Positions 8,787-17,823 of a stretch of 64,000 nucleotides of DNA are shown here, one piece after another. Each line of letters starts with the position of its first letter. Positions within the stretch are counted from its first letter, which is position 1. The notes beneath the pieces were generated by a model, which was not told where the DNA came from, did not search any database, and was given only the letters and a program-made list of their open reading frames with translations. This stretch comes from JBFJKD01 sp041601945 (GTDB lineage: Bacteria; Pseudomonadota; Gammaproteobacteria; Pseudomonadales; Porticoccaceae). The stretch is from NCBI GenBank assembly GCA_041601945.1, contig JBFIHG010000005.1, positions 28,570 through 92,569 of the forward strand, given 5' to 3'. The translations under genes and the position numbers were made by a program.

Positions 8787-9757
8787 TTTGTCACCAGCAT
8801 AATTTTTCCGATATGGGCATTAGTTTCCATCAGACGATGTCCCGCCGCGGCTTCGGTCAGTGGCAAAGTGCTATGAATAACCGGCTTGACGGCGCCGCTG
8901 CTCAGCAGCGGCCAGACCTTGTCGTGCAGCCCGCGGGCGATACGGGCTTTATTGGCGATCGACTGACTGCGCAGGGTAGACCCGGTTAGCACCAGTTGTT
9001 TGAGCATAACTGGCATGAAGTCTACTTCCGTTTTGGAACCCCGTAAAAAAGCGATGGAAACCATGCGCCCCTGAAAGGCGAGCGCACGAATATTTTTCGC
9101 TATGTAATCGCCGCCGACCATATCGAGAATCACATCCGCGCCCTTGCACACCGATTTTACCCCGTCGACAAAATCTTCGTGGCGGTAGTTAAACGCTTTT
9201 TCCGCGCCCAGTTGTTCACAGGTCAGGCATTTATCGGCATTGCCAGCGGTGGCGAACACCCGCGCCCCAAACGCTTTACCTAATTGAATGGCCACCGTGC
9301 CGATGCCGCTGGCACCACCGTGCACCAGCAGCACTTCGTTGGGCTGCAACGCGGCGCGTTCAAACAGGTTGTGCCATACAGTAAAAAAGGTTTCCGGGAG
9401 TGCCGCAGCCTGAATATCGCTGAAAGCCTCTGGAACCGGCAAGCAAAGACTGGCCTCCGCGAGTGCGTACTCGGCATAGCCCCCGCCGCTCAATAAAGCA
9501 CATACCCGGTCGCCGATCTGCCATTGCTCGACACCTTCGCCCAGACCGGCGACAGTTCCGGCTACCTCGAGCCCCGGCAGGTCTGATGCCCCAGGTGGCG
9601 GTGGGTAGCCCCCCTGGCGCTGAAACACATCGGGACGATTAATACCCGCCGCCGCGACGCGAATCAGGACCTGGTCGGCCCCGGGAGCGGGTAAGGGGCG
9701 TTGACCTGGCTGCAACACCTCAGGGCCGCCGGGCTCGGTTATTTCGATACATCTCAT
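8768..9757 (-). CDS. NAD(P)H quinone oxidoreductase, PIG3/Qor-type zinc-independent MDR
   Basis: A medium-chain dehydrogenase/reductase. The start MRCIEITEPGGPEVL, the PDVFQRQGGYPPPPG segment and the cofactor loop VHGGASGIGTVAIQLGKAFG are typical of the PIG3-type quinone oxidoreductases, which use NADPH and lack zinc ligands. The open frame continues upstream to a GTG at 9811 with another ATG at 9790. I chose the ATG at 9757 (329 aa) because family members start at this point. It is transcribed in the same direction as the permease upstream, 75 bases away. The physiological acceptor is unknown. Confidence 0.88.
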   Translation of the reverse strand: MRCIEITEPGGPEVLQPGQRPLPAPGADQVLIRVAAAGINRPDVFQRQGGYPPPPGASDLPGLEVAGTVAGLGEGVEQWQIGDRVCALLSGGGYAEYALAEASLCLPVPEAFSDIQAAALPETFFTVWHNLFERAALQPNEVLLVHGGASGIGTVAIQLGKAFGARVFATAGNADKCLTCEQLGAEKAFNYRHEDFVDGVKSVCKGADVILDMVGGDYIAKNIRALAFQGRMVSIAFLRGSKTEVDFMPVMLKQLVLTGSTLRSQSIANKARIARGLHDKVWPLLSSGAVKPVIHSTLPLTEAAAGHRLMETNAHIGKIMLVTNTDVTD

Positions 9758-9832
9758 CGTCGCAGGTAACACCGCAGGATTGTGTATCATAGGTATCCAG
9801 TCTCTCACCACTGTAAAACGGGAATTGTAACG

Positions 9833-11041
9833 CTAAAACTGTAAGGCCAGAAAAATAGCGCAAATCATTGCACCCATGGACGCGATGAGTAGCGGCACGG
9901 GTCGTTTTTTTTCGTCTCGCCAGAGGATACGCGCCAGCGCCAGATTAACCAGTGTGAAAACCGCCAGAATAGCGGCGCTGGTTATTTTTGCCAACGTCAA
10001 CAAGGGCAGGGTCAGCGCCAGCACCAATATTGTCGCTCCCACCAGAACCGTCGCCACAAAAGGTGTGCGCGTGCGGGGATTGACGCTCGCCAGGAAGCGA
10101 GGTGCCAGTTGTCGATTGCCCATGCCGTACAGTACGCGGGCAACCATAATAATTTGCATAAATGCGCCGTTGATGATTGCAATCAGGCCAATACCCGCAA
10201 TTACGGACGTTGGAATCGCCGTGTTGCGCGCCACCACCAGCGCCAGGGGCGCTTCCGAGCGGACTAATTCCGCAAGGGGTACTGCGGCCAGGGTGGCCAG
10301 TGCTACCAGGACGTACAAAATCCCCGTGATAAGCAGTGCCAGAAAAACCCCCCGGGGCAAATTCTTTTCTGGTCGCTTAACTTCCTCGGCCAGATTGACC
10401 ATGTCTTCGAAACCAATCAGGGCGAAAAATGCCAGAAACGCCCCTGCGCCAATGCCGTGCCATGCTTCAGGTCGAGGCAGTAGATAGGTGTGGGGTTGAG
10501 ACAGTAATTCTCCCAACCCTCCGGAACCGGCGATAATAACCATCAGCAGGCCCGCCAGTTCGAGTACGGTGGTGGTGACGGCAATCGACATTGACAGACG
10601 TATGCCGCTGGCTGCGATAACCGTCATGGCAATCACCAGGGCGGCAATAATCACGCCGCTGGGAATGGTCAGGAACAGGGCTAAATAGCCGACAAATCCG
10701 TTGGCGAGGGTGGCGGCGGTGACTACACCGGCAAACGCGATGGTCAGCCCGACCGCGCTGGCCAGATGCCGCGAGCCAAAGGCTTCGAGTGCGTAGATCG
10801 CGGCACCGGCACTCACGGGAAAACGTTGTGCAAGTTGGCTGTAGGAATACGCACTAAGACTCGCCACAATGACTGCCACCAGAAAGCTGACGGCAAGGTA
10901 GGAGCCGCTGGCAACGGCGACTTCACCGATTAAAACGTAAATGCCCGCACCCACAATAGTGCCCACACCATACAACGTAATTTGGGTAAGGCCGACCGTG
11001 CGCAGCAGGGGTGTTTCGGGTGGGGCGCCAGTGTTTGACAT
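9833..11041 (-). CDS. APC-superfamily amino acid permease
   Basis: A 402-residue integral membrane protein with about eleven to twelve hydrophobic segments. The first helix contains TLYGVGTIVGAGIYVLIGEV, the substrate-binding GxG signature of the amino acid-polyamine-organocation superfamily. A later segment, FFALIGFEDMVNLAEEVKRPEKNLPRG, matches the conserved loop after TM6. It should import an amino acid or related amine by proton or sodium coupling; the substrate cannot be deduced. It is divergent from the K+ channel gene, with about 100 bases between them. Confidence 0.9.
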   Translation of the reverse strand: MSNTGAPPETPLLRTVGLTQITLYGVGTIVGAGIYVLIGEVAVASGSYLAVSFLVAVIVASLSAYSYSQLAQRFPVSAGAAIYALEAFGSRHLASAVGLTIAFAGVVTAATLANGFVGYLALFLTIPSGVIIAALVIAMTVIAASGIRLSMSIAVTTTVLELAGLLMVIIAGSGGLGELLSQPHTYLLPRPEAWHGIGAGAFLAFFALIGFEDMVNLAEEVKRPEKNLPRGVFLALLITGILYVLVALATLAAVPLAELVRSEAPLALVVARNTAIPTSVIAGIGLIAIINGAFMQIIMVARVLYGMGNRQLAPRFLASVNPRTRTPFVATVLVGATILVLALTLPLLTLAKITSAAILAVFTLVNLALARILWRDEKKRPVPLLIASMGAMICAIFLALQF

Positions 11042-11141
11042 GGGTGAACGGCTTCTGTCAGTTTTGAGGTTTACGGGTTTCCGCTATCATGCTGCGGTAC
11101 ACTGCGCGGGTCAAAGATTGGTTTGCAAAGGTAACGCCGGT

Positions 11142-11960
11142 ATGACGACACAGCGGGAAACATTACGCACCAGATTGAGCGTAATTATTTTTGGCACCGA
11201 CACGCCCGCTGGGCGGGCGTTCGACGTGGCGCTCATTTACGCAATAATTATCAGTGTCGCGGCGGTAATGCTCGATTCCGTGGCTGCGTTGCATGACCGG
11301 TTTGGCACTATATTTTTTGTCACGGAGTGGGTTTTCACACTACTGTTTACCGTTGAATATTTTTTACGGGTCTATGTCTCTGAACGTCCGCTGCGCTACA
11401 TCTTCAGTTTTTTTGGCATTGTCGACCTGATATCAGTCCTTCCTTCTTACCTGGCGCTAGTCGTGGTCGGCGCAAACTATTTGCTGATTATCAGACTGGT
11501 GCGGGTACTGCGGGTGTTCCGCATTCTCAAACTGGTGCGCTACACGGCGGAAGCCAACGTGCTGATGCGTTCGCTGTACGCAGCGCGGCGCAAGATATTC
11601 GTATTTTTTTCTGGTGTCATTGTGTTGAGTTGCATTTTTGGCAGCTTGATGTTCGTGCTGGAGGGGCCGGAAAATGGCTTCACCAGTATCCCCAAAAGTA
11701 TTTACTGGACCATTGTGACCATCACCACCGTCGGTTATGGGGATATCTCACCGCACACGGTGCTTGGACAACTGGTGTCGACCTTGGCCATGCTGACCGG
11801 CTATTCAATTATTGCCATTCCTACAGGTATTATTACCGCCGAGCTGGCGTCCGAAATAGGACGCGACAAACAGGAGCGAATCTGTCGCAACTGCGGTCGA
11901 CGCGGACATGAGGTAGATGCGATTCATTGCAAGTTTTGCGGGGTCGACCTGTACCGCTGA
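11142..11960 (+). CDS. Voltage-gated-type potassium channel with C-terminal zinc ribbon
   Basis: Six transmembrane segments are visible. The arginine-rich S4 stretch (IRLVRVLRVFRILKLVR) and the selectivity filter TTVGYGD near residue 195 identify a K+-selective channel of the ion-transport family. The last 30 residues hold two Cys-x2-Cys pairs eleven residues apart, starting near residue 247, which would form a small cytoplasmic zinc ribbon. The open frame extends upstream to 10941, but that part overlaps the divergent permease. The ATG at 11142 gives a normal 272-residue channel. Role in membrane potential or potassium homeostasis is inferred from the family. Confidence 0.9.
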   Translation: MTTQRETLRTRLSVIIFGTDTPAGRAFDVALIYAIIISVAAVMLDSVAALHDRFGTIFFVTEWVFTLLFTVEYFLRVYVSERPLRYIFSFFGIVDLISVLPSYLALVVVGANYLLIIRLVRVLRVFRILKLVRYTAEANVLMRSLYAARRKIFVFFSGVIVLSCIFGSLMFVLEGPENGFTSIPKSIYWTIVTITTVGYGDISPHTVLGQLVSTLAMLTGYSIIAIPTGIITAELASEIGRDKQERICRNCGRRGHEVDAIHCKFCGVDLYR

Positions 11961-11969
11961 TGAGTTAAA

Positions 11970-11989
11970 GAACAGCGCATTCGCTGTTC
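11970..11989 (+). other. Perfect hairpin after the channel gene
   Basis: An 8-bp perfect stem (GAACAGCG/CGCTGTTC) with the loop CATT lies 10 bases after the channel stop codon. No T-run follows, so it is not a classical intrinsic terminator. It could stabilise the mRNA 3' end or help termination. Confidence 0.4.
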
Positions 11990-12082
11990 CGTAAAGCGCT
12001 TGATGCGTTATTGAAGCGTTCTCGCTCCGAGTGTTTAATACATGTGTTGCGTGTGAAATACATATTTTTGGGGAAGGGCGGT

Positions 12083-14002
12083 ATGGGGCATAAAGAGGGT
12101 GACAACGTGGGTAATTACGCACAGGTGTATAGGGCAGCGCAGAGCGACCCGGCCGCCTTCTGGGGAGCGGCCGCTGAGGCAGTGTCCTGGTATCGTAAAC
12201 CCGAACAAATCCTCGACGACAAAAATGCGCCTTTCCTGAGCTGGTTTCCCGACGGAGTGACTAACGCCTGCTACAACGCACTGGATCGCCATGTGGAGGG
12301 TAGCCGGGCCGAACAGACTGCGTTAATTTACGACAGCCCGCTCACTGGTACCAAGCAGCAGTTTACCTATCGCCAACTGCTGGAACGCGTATCCCGCTTT
12401 GCTGGAGCTTTGCAGGAGCGGGGGGTTGAACGGGGTGATCGCGTCATCATTTATATGCCGATGGTGCCCGAAGCGGCGATAGCCATGTTGGCCTGCGCGC
12501 GCATCGGCGCCGTGCACTCGGTGGTGTTTGGTGGTTTTGCGGCCCACGAGTTGGCGGTGCGGATCGACGATGTGGGCGCAACTGTGGTGGTGAGTGCTTC
12601 CTGCGGTATCGAGCCGGGTCGCCTGGTCGCTTACAAGCCGCTCCTCGACGAAGCCATTAGCCTGGCTAAAAACAAACCCCACGCCTGTATTATCCTGCAA
12701 CGGGAGCAACAGCCGGCACAGATGATCGCCGGTCGCGATTACGACTGGATGACTGTAGAAAATGCGGCGCAGCTCGTGGACTGTGTACCCGTAGCGGCGA
12801 CCGATCCTCTGTATGTGTTGTATACCTCTGGCACCACCGGGCAGCCCAAAGGTGTGGTGCGCGATACTGGCGGCACTATTGTGTCACTGCAGTGGAGCAT
12901 GCGGCATGTGTACGGTGTGGAGCCTGGTGATGTGTTTTGGGCCGCGTCCGACGTCGGCTGGGTGGTGGGGCATTCCTATATCGTCTACGGGCCACTGTTT
13001 AATGGCAGCACGTCAATTCTGTACGAAGGGAAACCGGTGGGTACGCCCGACCCAGGTGCTTATTGGCGGGTGATTGCGGAGTACGGGGTGAAAGCGTTTT
13101 TTACTGCGCCGACCGCCTTTCGTGCCATCAAAAAAGAAGACCCCCGCGGCGAACACATTGGCAAATACGATTTATCTAAATTTGAAGCGCTGTTCCTGGC
13201 GGGCGAGCGCTGCGATCCTGATACGTTAAGTTGGGCGCAGGACAACTTACGGGTACCGGTTATCGATCACTGGTGGCAGACCGAGCTCGGTTGGCCTGCC
13301 TGCAGTAATTGCCGGGGTATCGAGTTGTTACCAGTGGTGGCGGGGTCGCCGTCCAAACCGGTTCCGGGTTTTGATTTACATGTGCTCGATGACGCGGGTC
13401 GCCCAGTGCCCGCCGGTACCATTGGCGCGTTAGTGATTAAATTGCCGTTGCCGCCCGGCACATTTACCACGCTATGGCAGAACGACGATCGATTTGTTGC
13501 CTCCTATTTCGCCAATTTCCCCGGCTATTATGAAACTGGTGACGCGGGCTATATCGACGCTGATGGCTATGTGTTTGTCATGGCGCGCACCGACGATGTG
13601 ATCAACGTAGCGGGTCATCGGTTATCCACGGGTGCGATGGAAGAGGTCCTGGCGTCCCACCCGGATGTTGCCGAGTGTGCGGTGATCGGGGTGACCGATG
13701 ACATGAAAGGCCAGTTGCCCCTGGGCATGGCGGTTCTCAACGACGGGGTTAACCGCGATGGCGGCGAGATTTGCGCAGAACTTATCGGCCGGGTTAGAGA
13801 ACAAATTGGTCCGGTGGCTGCGTTCAAATTGTGCACGCTGGTCAAGCGTCTACCCAAAACCCGTTCCGGGAAAATACTGCGGGCCACCATGCGCAGTATT
13901 GCCGATGGGGAATCATGGAAAATGCCAGCGACCATTGACGATCCGGTGATACTGGATGAGATTGCTGAAAATTTATTGGCTCTGGGTTACCCGCGCAGTT
14001 AG
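12083..14002 (+). CDS. prpE: Propionyl-CoA synthetase-like acyl-CoA synthetase (PrpE type)
   Basis: An AMP-forming acyl-CoA ligase of 639 residues. Visible motifs are the P-loop YTSGTTGQPKGVV near residue 245, the DVGWVVGHSYIVYGPL block and the C-terminal catalytic-lysine segment KTRSGKILRATMR near residue 595. The block IEPGRLVAYKPLLDEAI and the N-terminus YAQVYRAAQSDPAAFW resemble propionyl-CoA synthetases more than acetyl-CoA synthetases. The frame is open from 12011; I chose the ATG at 12083 because it follows GGGAAGGGCGGT and lies near the conserved start. It precedes the 2-oxoacid oxidoreductase genes on the same strand with a 192-base gap, so a shared pathway is possible but not shown. 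Confidence 0.85.
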   Translation: MGHKEGDNVGNYAQVYRAAQSDPAAFWGAAAEAVSWYRKPEQILDDKNAPFLSWFPDGVTNACYNALDRHVEGSRAEQTALIYDSPLTGTKQQFTYRQLLERVSRFAGALQERGVERGDRVIIYMPMVPEAAIAMLACARIGAVHSVVFGGFAAHELAVRIDDVGATVVVSASCGIEPGRLVAYKPLLDEAISLAKNKPHACIILQREQQPAQMIAGRDYDWMTVENAAQLVDCVPVAATDPLYVLYTSGTTGQPKGVVRDTGGTIVSLQWSMRHVYGVEPGDVFWAASDVGWVVGHSYIVYGPLFNGSTSILYEGKPVGTPDPGAYWRVIAEYGVKAFFTAPTAFRAIKKEDPRGEHIGKYDLSKFEALFLAGERCDPDTLSWAQDNLRVPVIDHWWQTELGWPACSNCRGIELLPVVAGSPSKPVPGFDLHVLDDAGRPVPAGTIGALVIKLPLPPGTFTTLWQNDDRFVASYFANFPGYYETGDAGYIDADGYVFVMARTDDVINVAGHRLSTGAMEEVLASHPDVAECAVIGVTDDMKGQLPLGMAVLNDGVNRDGGEICAELIGRVREQIGPVAAFKLCTLVKRLPKTRSGKILRATMRSIADGESWKMPATIDDPVILDEIAENLLALGYPRS

Positions 14003-14180
14003 AACAATCTCGAAGCAGCAAAGAGATTAGCGTAAAAATAAAACGCTCTGGTGTACGCAGATGGGTATTTATTCAGTTATTGCGTAATTAGTTATTTACA
14101 GGCCGCGGTGGTTTCCGGTATAAATGGACGGACCATTTTATACGCTGATGGTCGGCGCAAAAAAAATTCCTCGACGACCT

Positions 14181-14187
14181 CCGGAGG
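14181..14187 (+). promoter_or_regulatory. Strong ribosome-binding site that selects a TTG start
   Basis: The Shine-Dalgarno sequence CCGGAGG stands 7 bases before a TTG at 14195. The TTG opens the reading frame exactly where similarity to GltD-type proteins begins (LKPTNIKDPEYFHQVV). The upstream in-frame ATG at 14051 lacks such a site and adds 48 unconvincing residues. Confidence 0.7.
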
Positions 14188-14194
14188 TTTGAGG

Positions 14195-15973
14195 TTGAAG
14201 CCGACAAATATTAAAGATCCCGAGTATTTTCACCAGGTGGTGGATTGCCAATACGCCTGTCCCGCACATACTCCCGTACCCGAATACATACGCCTTATCG
14301 CGGCGGGGCGTTACACCGACGCCTATATGGTGAACTGGGAGTCCAATGTATTCCCCGGTATTTTGGGGCGCACCTGTGATCGCCCCTGCGAACCGGCCTG
14401 CCGTCGTGGACGCCTGGAGCAGGAGCCGGTAGCCATTTGCCGCCTGAAAAGAGTGGCGGCTGATAATAAGGACGACATTACGTCGCGCTTGCCGTCCGTG
14501 CCCACCAAAAAAAATGGTAAGCGCATCGCCCTTGTGGGTGCTGGCCCCGCTGCATTGACGGTAGCCCGCGACCTCGCACCGCTCGGTTACGAGTTGCATG
14601 TGTTCGACGCGCAAAAAGCTGGCGGCGGATTTATGCGCAGTCAGATTCCTGCGTTCCGGTTACCGGAATCCGTCCTCGACGAGGAGGTAGGTTATATCCT
14701 CGATATGGGCGTTGCCGCGCATTTTGATACCTATGTGGAGAGCTTGAAGGAGCTACTTGATAAAAATTACGACGCGGTCTTCGTCGGTTCCGGGGCTCCC
14801 CGTGGACGGGATTTAAAAAACCTGCCGGGTCGCCAAGCGGGTGATGCAGCTATTCATATCGGCATTGACTGGCTGGGTAGTGTCGCGTTTGGACACGTTA
14901 CGCAGATTGGTAAAAAGGTAATTGTTCTCGGGGGTGGCAACACGGCCATGGACTGTTGCCGCACAGCGCGACGCCTGGGCGGCGAAGAAGTGAAAGTGAT
15001 AGTACGCAGCCCCTTTGCGGATATGAAAGCATCGCCCTGGGAAAAAAAAGATGCAATCAGCGAAGATATTCCCATTATCGACAACCATGTGCCGGTTGAG
15101 TTTGTTGTCGAAAATGAGTGCCTGGTGGGCATGAAATTCGAGAAAGTCGCTGCCGAGTACGATGCCAAAGGCCGGCGATCTCTGGTACCCACCGGGGAAG
15201 ATCTGGTGTTTGTCCCTTGCGATGCGGTGCTGGTAGCGATTGGCCAGGAAAACTCCTTTCCCTGGATCGAACGGGATATCGGCATCGTGTTTGACAAATG
15301 GGGTATGCCGCAGCTCGACGCTGCCACCTTCCAGTCCAGCAACCCCAGAGTGTTCTTTGGTGGCGATGCTGCGTTTGGTCCAGAAAATATTATTACTGCG
15401 GTGGCCCATGGCCATCAGGCGGCCGTGTCCATTGATTTATTCTGTCGCGGTGAAGATGTGACACAACGGCTGGCACCCGGGGTCAGTCTGGTCACGCAGA
15501 AAATGGGTATTCACGAGTGGAGTTACGACAGCAAGATTGAGGACGATCCGCGCTTTCTTGTACCCCATGCAGAAAAGCGCGCTTCCCTGTCCGACCGGAA
15601 GCTCGAGGTCGAACTGGGATTTGACGTGGCGACGGCCTTTAAAGAGGCCCAGCGCTGTCTGAATTGCGACGTGCAAACTGTGTTTTCGGAAGTGCGTTGC
15701 ATCGAGTGCGATGCCTGTGTGGATATTTGCCCAACCGATTGCATAAACTTTATCGACAACGAAGATGAGCCGGTACTGCGTGAGCAATTACGGGTGCCCG
15801 CGCGTAATCAGCAACAGCTCCTGTATGTCTCCGAGCAGCTGCCAACTCAGCGAGTGATGGTCAAGGACGAAAATGTTTGTTTGCATTGTGGTTTGTGTGC
15901 CGAGCGCTGCCCTACGGCAGCATGGGATATGCAGAAATTTCTGTATCAGGTGAGTAAGGCCAGCGCCCTATGA
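14195..15973 (+). CDS. GltD-like Fe-S flavoprotein, NAD(P)-linked subunit of a 2-oxoacid oxidoreductase
   Basis: A 592-residue FAD/NAD(P) oxidoreductase of the glutamate-synthase small-subunit type. The N-terminus carries the Cys pattern for one Fe-S cluster (CQYACPAH, then CDRPCEPAC). Two dinucleotide-binding loops follow (VGAGPAALTVARDLA and LGGGNTAMDC). The C-terminus adds a two-cluster ferredoxin domain (CIECDACVDICPTDC and CLHCGLCAERCP). Its stop overlaps the next start in ATGA, so it is translationally coupled to the alpha and beta subunits. By analogy with the NAD-binding subunit of phenylglyoxylate:NAD oxidoreductase, it probably passes electrons between the oxidoreductase and NAD(P). 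Start is TTG, supported by the strong ribosome-binding site. Confidence 0.85.
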   Translation: MKPTNIKDPEYFHQVVDCQYACPAHTPVPEYIRLIAAGRYTDAYMVNWESNVFPGILGRTCDRPCEPACRRGRLEQEPVAICRLKRVAADNKDDITSRLPSVPTKKNGKRIALVGAGPAALTVARDLAPLGYELHVFDAQKAGGGFMRSQIPAFRLPESVLDEEVGYILDMGVAAHFDTYVESLKELLDKNYDAVFVGSGAPRGRDLKNLPGRQAGDAAIHIGIDWLGSVAFGHVTQIGKKVIVLGGGNTAMDCCRTARRLGGEEVKVIVRSPFADMKASPWEKKDAISEDIPIIDNHVPVEFVVENECLVGMKFEKVAAEYDAKGRRSLVPTGEDLVFVPCDAVLVAIGQENSFPWIERDIGIVFDKWGMPQLDAATFQSSNPRVFFGGDAAFGPENIITAVAHGHQAAVSIDLFCRGEDVTQRLAPGVSLVTQKMGIHEWSYDSKIEDDPRFLVPHAEKRASLSDRKLEVELGFDVATAFKEAQRCLNCDVQTVFSEVRCIECDACVDICPTDCINFIDNEDEPVLREQLRVPARNQQQLLYVSEQLPTQRVMVKDENVCLHCGLCAERCPTAAWDMQKFLYQVSKASAL

Positions 15974-17823
15974 AACCCATCAAATCAGTTAATGATTTTG
16001 TAATTCGTTTCGCCAATGTCAATGGCACCGGATCGGCCAGCGCAAACAATATGTTTGTGAAGTCGGTATTTCGCATGGGTGTGCCGGTCAGTCCCAAAAA
16101 TATTTTCCCCTCCAACATTCAGGGGCTGCCCACCTGGTACGAGGTGCGGGTGTGCGAACAGGGCTATATCGGCAGTCGCGGTGGCGTGGATATTGCGGTG
16201 TGTATGAATCCGCAGAGTATGGCGCAGGATATCAGCACCGTGGAGGCGGGTGGCTATGTGGTCTACGACAGCTCCAAACCGATGGATTTGCGGATGCACC
16301 GCGAAGACATCACTTTTATCGGTTTGCCGCTGACCGAGATTTGTCGCAACGAATACAGCGATCCGCGTCAGCGGCAATTGTTTAAGAACGTCATTTATAT
16401 TGGCGCGCTGTCTGCATTATTGAATATTGAGTTTGGCGTACTGAAAGATTTGGTCGGAGATCAGTTTCGCGGCAAGGAAAAATTGATCGCGCCCAATATA
16501 CACGCGCTGGAACTGGGCTATCAATACGCCCGGGAAAAATTTAAATGTCCACTTGGTATTCACCTTGAACGTCGCGACCTGGTGGGCGATAAAATATTGA
16601 TTGAGGGCAACGATGCGCTGGCGCTGGGCGCGATTTACGGCGGAGCGACAGTGGTTGCCTGGTATCCGATCACGCCATCCACTTCGGTTGTCGACGCCTT
16701 TGAAAAATACGCCAAGCGCCTGCGCATAGACGCCGGTAGCGGCGATCGCAAATTCGCAATTGCCCAGGCCGAGGATGAGCTGGCGGCGATTGGCATGGTG
16801 ATCGGCGCGGGCTGGATGGGAGCGAGGGCGTTTACTGCAACTTCCGGTCCGGGCTTGTCGTTGATGAGCGAGTTTCTCGGTCTGGCTTATTTCGCAGAAG
16901 TGCCGGCGGTGTTATTCGATATTCAGCGTGCTGGACCGTCCACCGGGATGCCGACGCGCACGCAACAATCGGATATCTTATCTGCGGCCTATGCTTCCCA
17001 CGGTGATACCCGCCACGTATTGCTGTTTCCCGCAGATCCAGCAGAATGTTTTGATATGGGTGCCACCAGCTTTGATCTCGCTGAACAACTACAGACACCG
17101 GTTATTGTATTGTCCGACCTGGATCTCGGCATGAATGATTACATGTCGGAGCCTCTGAGCTGGAACGGTAAAAAGAACTATCGGCGCGGTAAGGTGCTGG
17201 ATAGCGGTCAGCTCGAAAAACTCACTGAGCGTTACGGGCGTTACCTGGATGTAGACGACGACGGCATCTGCTATCGCACATTGCCCGGTACGCACCCCAG
17301 CAAAGGCGTGTTTTTTACCCGCGGCACGTCGCGTGACGAATATGCCCAGTACACTGAATCCGGTGAAGCCTATGTACGCAATATGGAACGGCTGCTGAAA
17401 AAATTTGAAACGGCAAAGAGCTACGTTCCGGGTCCTGAATTTTATGCCGCCGCCAAGTCCACCAATGACGGTATGATTTTTTTTGGCACCAGTACGCAAA
17501 GTTGTCTGGAAGCGCTGGACGGACTCGCCGCAGAGGGCATTCACTGTGATGGTATGCGGCTGCGGGCGTTTCCATTCAACGCTGAAGTGGAAGATTTTAT
17601 TGCCAACCATGATCGCATCTTTGTTGTGGAACAGAATCGCGATGGACAAATGCGCAAATTACTGATTGTGGAGTGCGAAGTAGACCCGAAAAAACTGGTA
17701 GCGATGACCCATTACGACGGTATGCCGATAACCGCACGCAAAATTGTTGGCGAGGTACGTCACGCTGTTGGTGGGGCAACCGTGACGCCCATTCGGCGCA
17801 AAAAAGCGGGAGAAAAATCATGA
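15970..17823 (+). CDS. 2-oxoacid:acceptor oxidoreductase, fused gamma-alpha subunit
   Basis: A 617-residue protein. About 190 N-terminal residues form the gamma domain (ANVNGTGSASANNMFVKSVF), and the rest is the alpha (pyrimidine-binding) domain, with the block QRAGPSTGMPTRTQQSD that is characteristic of KorA-type subunits. The family oxidatively decarboxylates a 2-oxoacid to an acyl-CoA, using thiamine diphosphate and an iron-sulfur electron path. Start and stop overlap both neighbours by ATGA. The organisation resembles 2-oxoglutarate or aryl-/branched 2-oxoacid oxidoreductases; the substrate cannot be fixed from sequence. The enzyme type is more usual in anaerobes and archaea, which makes its place in this genome worth attention. 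Confidence 0.88.
   Translation: MKPIKSVNDFVIRFANVNGTGSASANNMFVKSVFRMGVPVSPKNIFPSNIQGLPTWYEVRVCEQGYIGSRGGVDIAVCMNPQSMAQDISTVEAGGYVVYDSSKPMDLRMHREDITFIGLPLTEICRNEYSDPRQRQLFKNVIYIGALSALLNIEFGVLKDLVGDQFRGKEKLIAPNIHALELGYQYAREKFKCPLGIHLERRDLVGDKILIEGNDALALGAIYGGATVVAWYPITPSTSVVDAFEKYAKRLRIDAGSGDRKFAIAQAEDELAAIGMVIGAGWMGARAFTATSGPGLSLMSEFLGLAYFAEVPAVLFDIQRAGPSTGMPTRTQQSDILSAAYASHGDTRHVLLFPADPAECFDMGATSFDLAEQLQTPVIVLSDLDLGMNDYMSEPLSWNGKKNYRRGKVLDSGQLEKLTERYGRYLDVDDDGICYRTLPGTHPSKGVFFTRGTSRDEYAQYTESGEAYVRNMERLLKKFETAKSYVPGPEFYAAAKSTNDGMIFFGTSTQSCLEALDGLAAEGIHCDGMRLRAFPFNAEVEDFIANHDRIFVVEQNRDGQMRKLLIVECEVDPKKLVAMTHYDGMPITARKIVGEVRHAVGGATVTPIRRKKAGEKS

Noticed and set aside
14015..14037. Hairpin AATCTC/GAGATT after the acyl-CoA synthetase gene as a terminator
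   Set aside because: The stem is short with an 11-base loop and no T-run follows, so it does not support a transcription break before the oxidoreductase genes.
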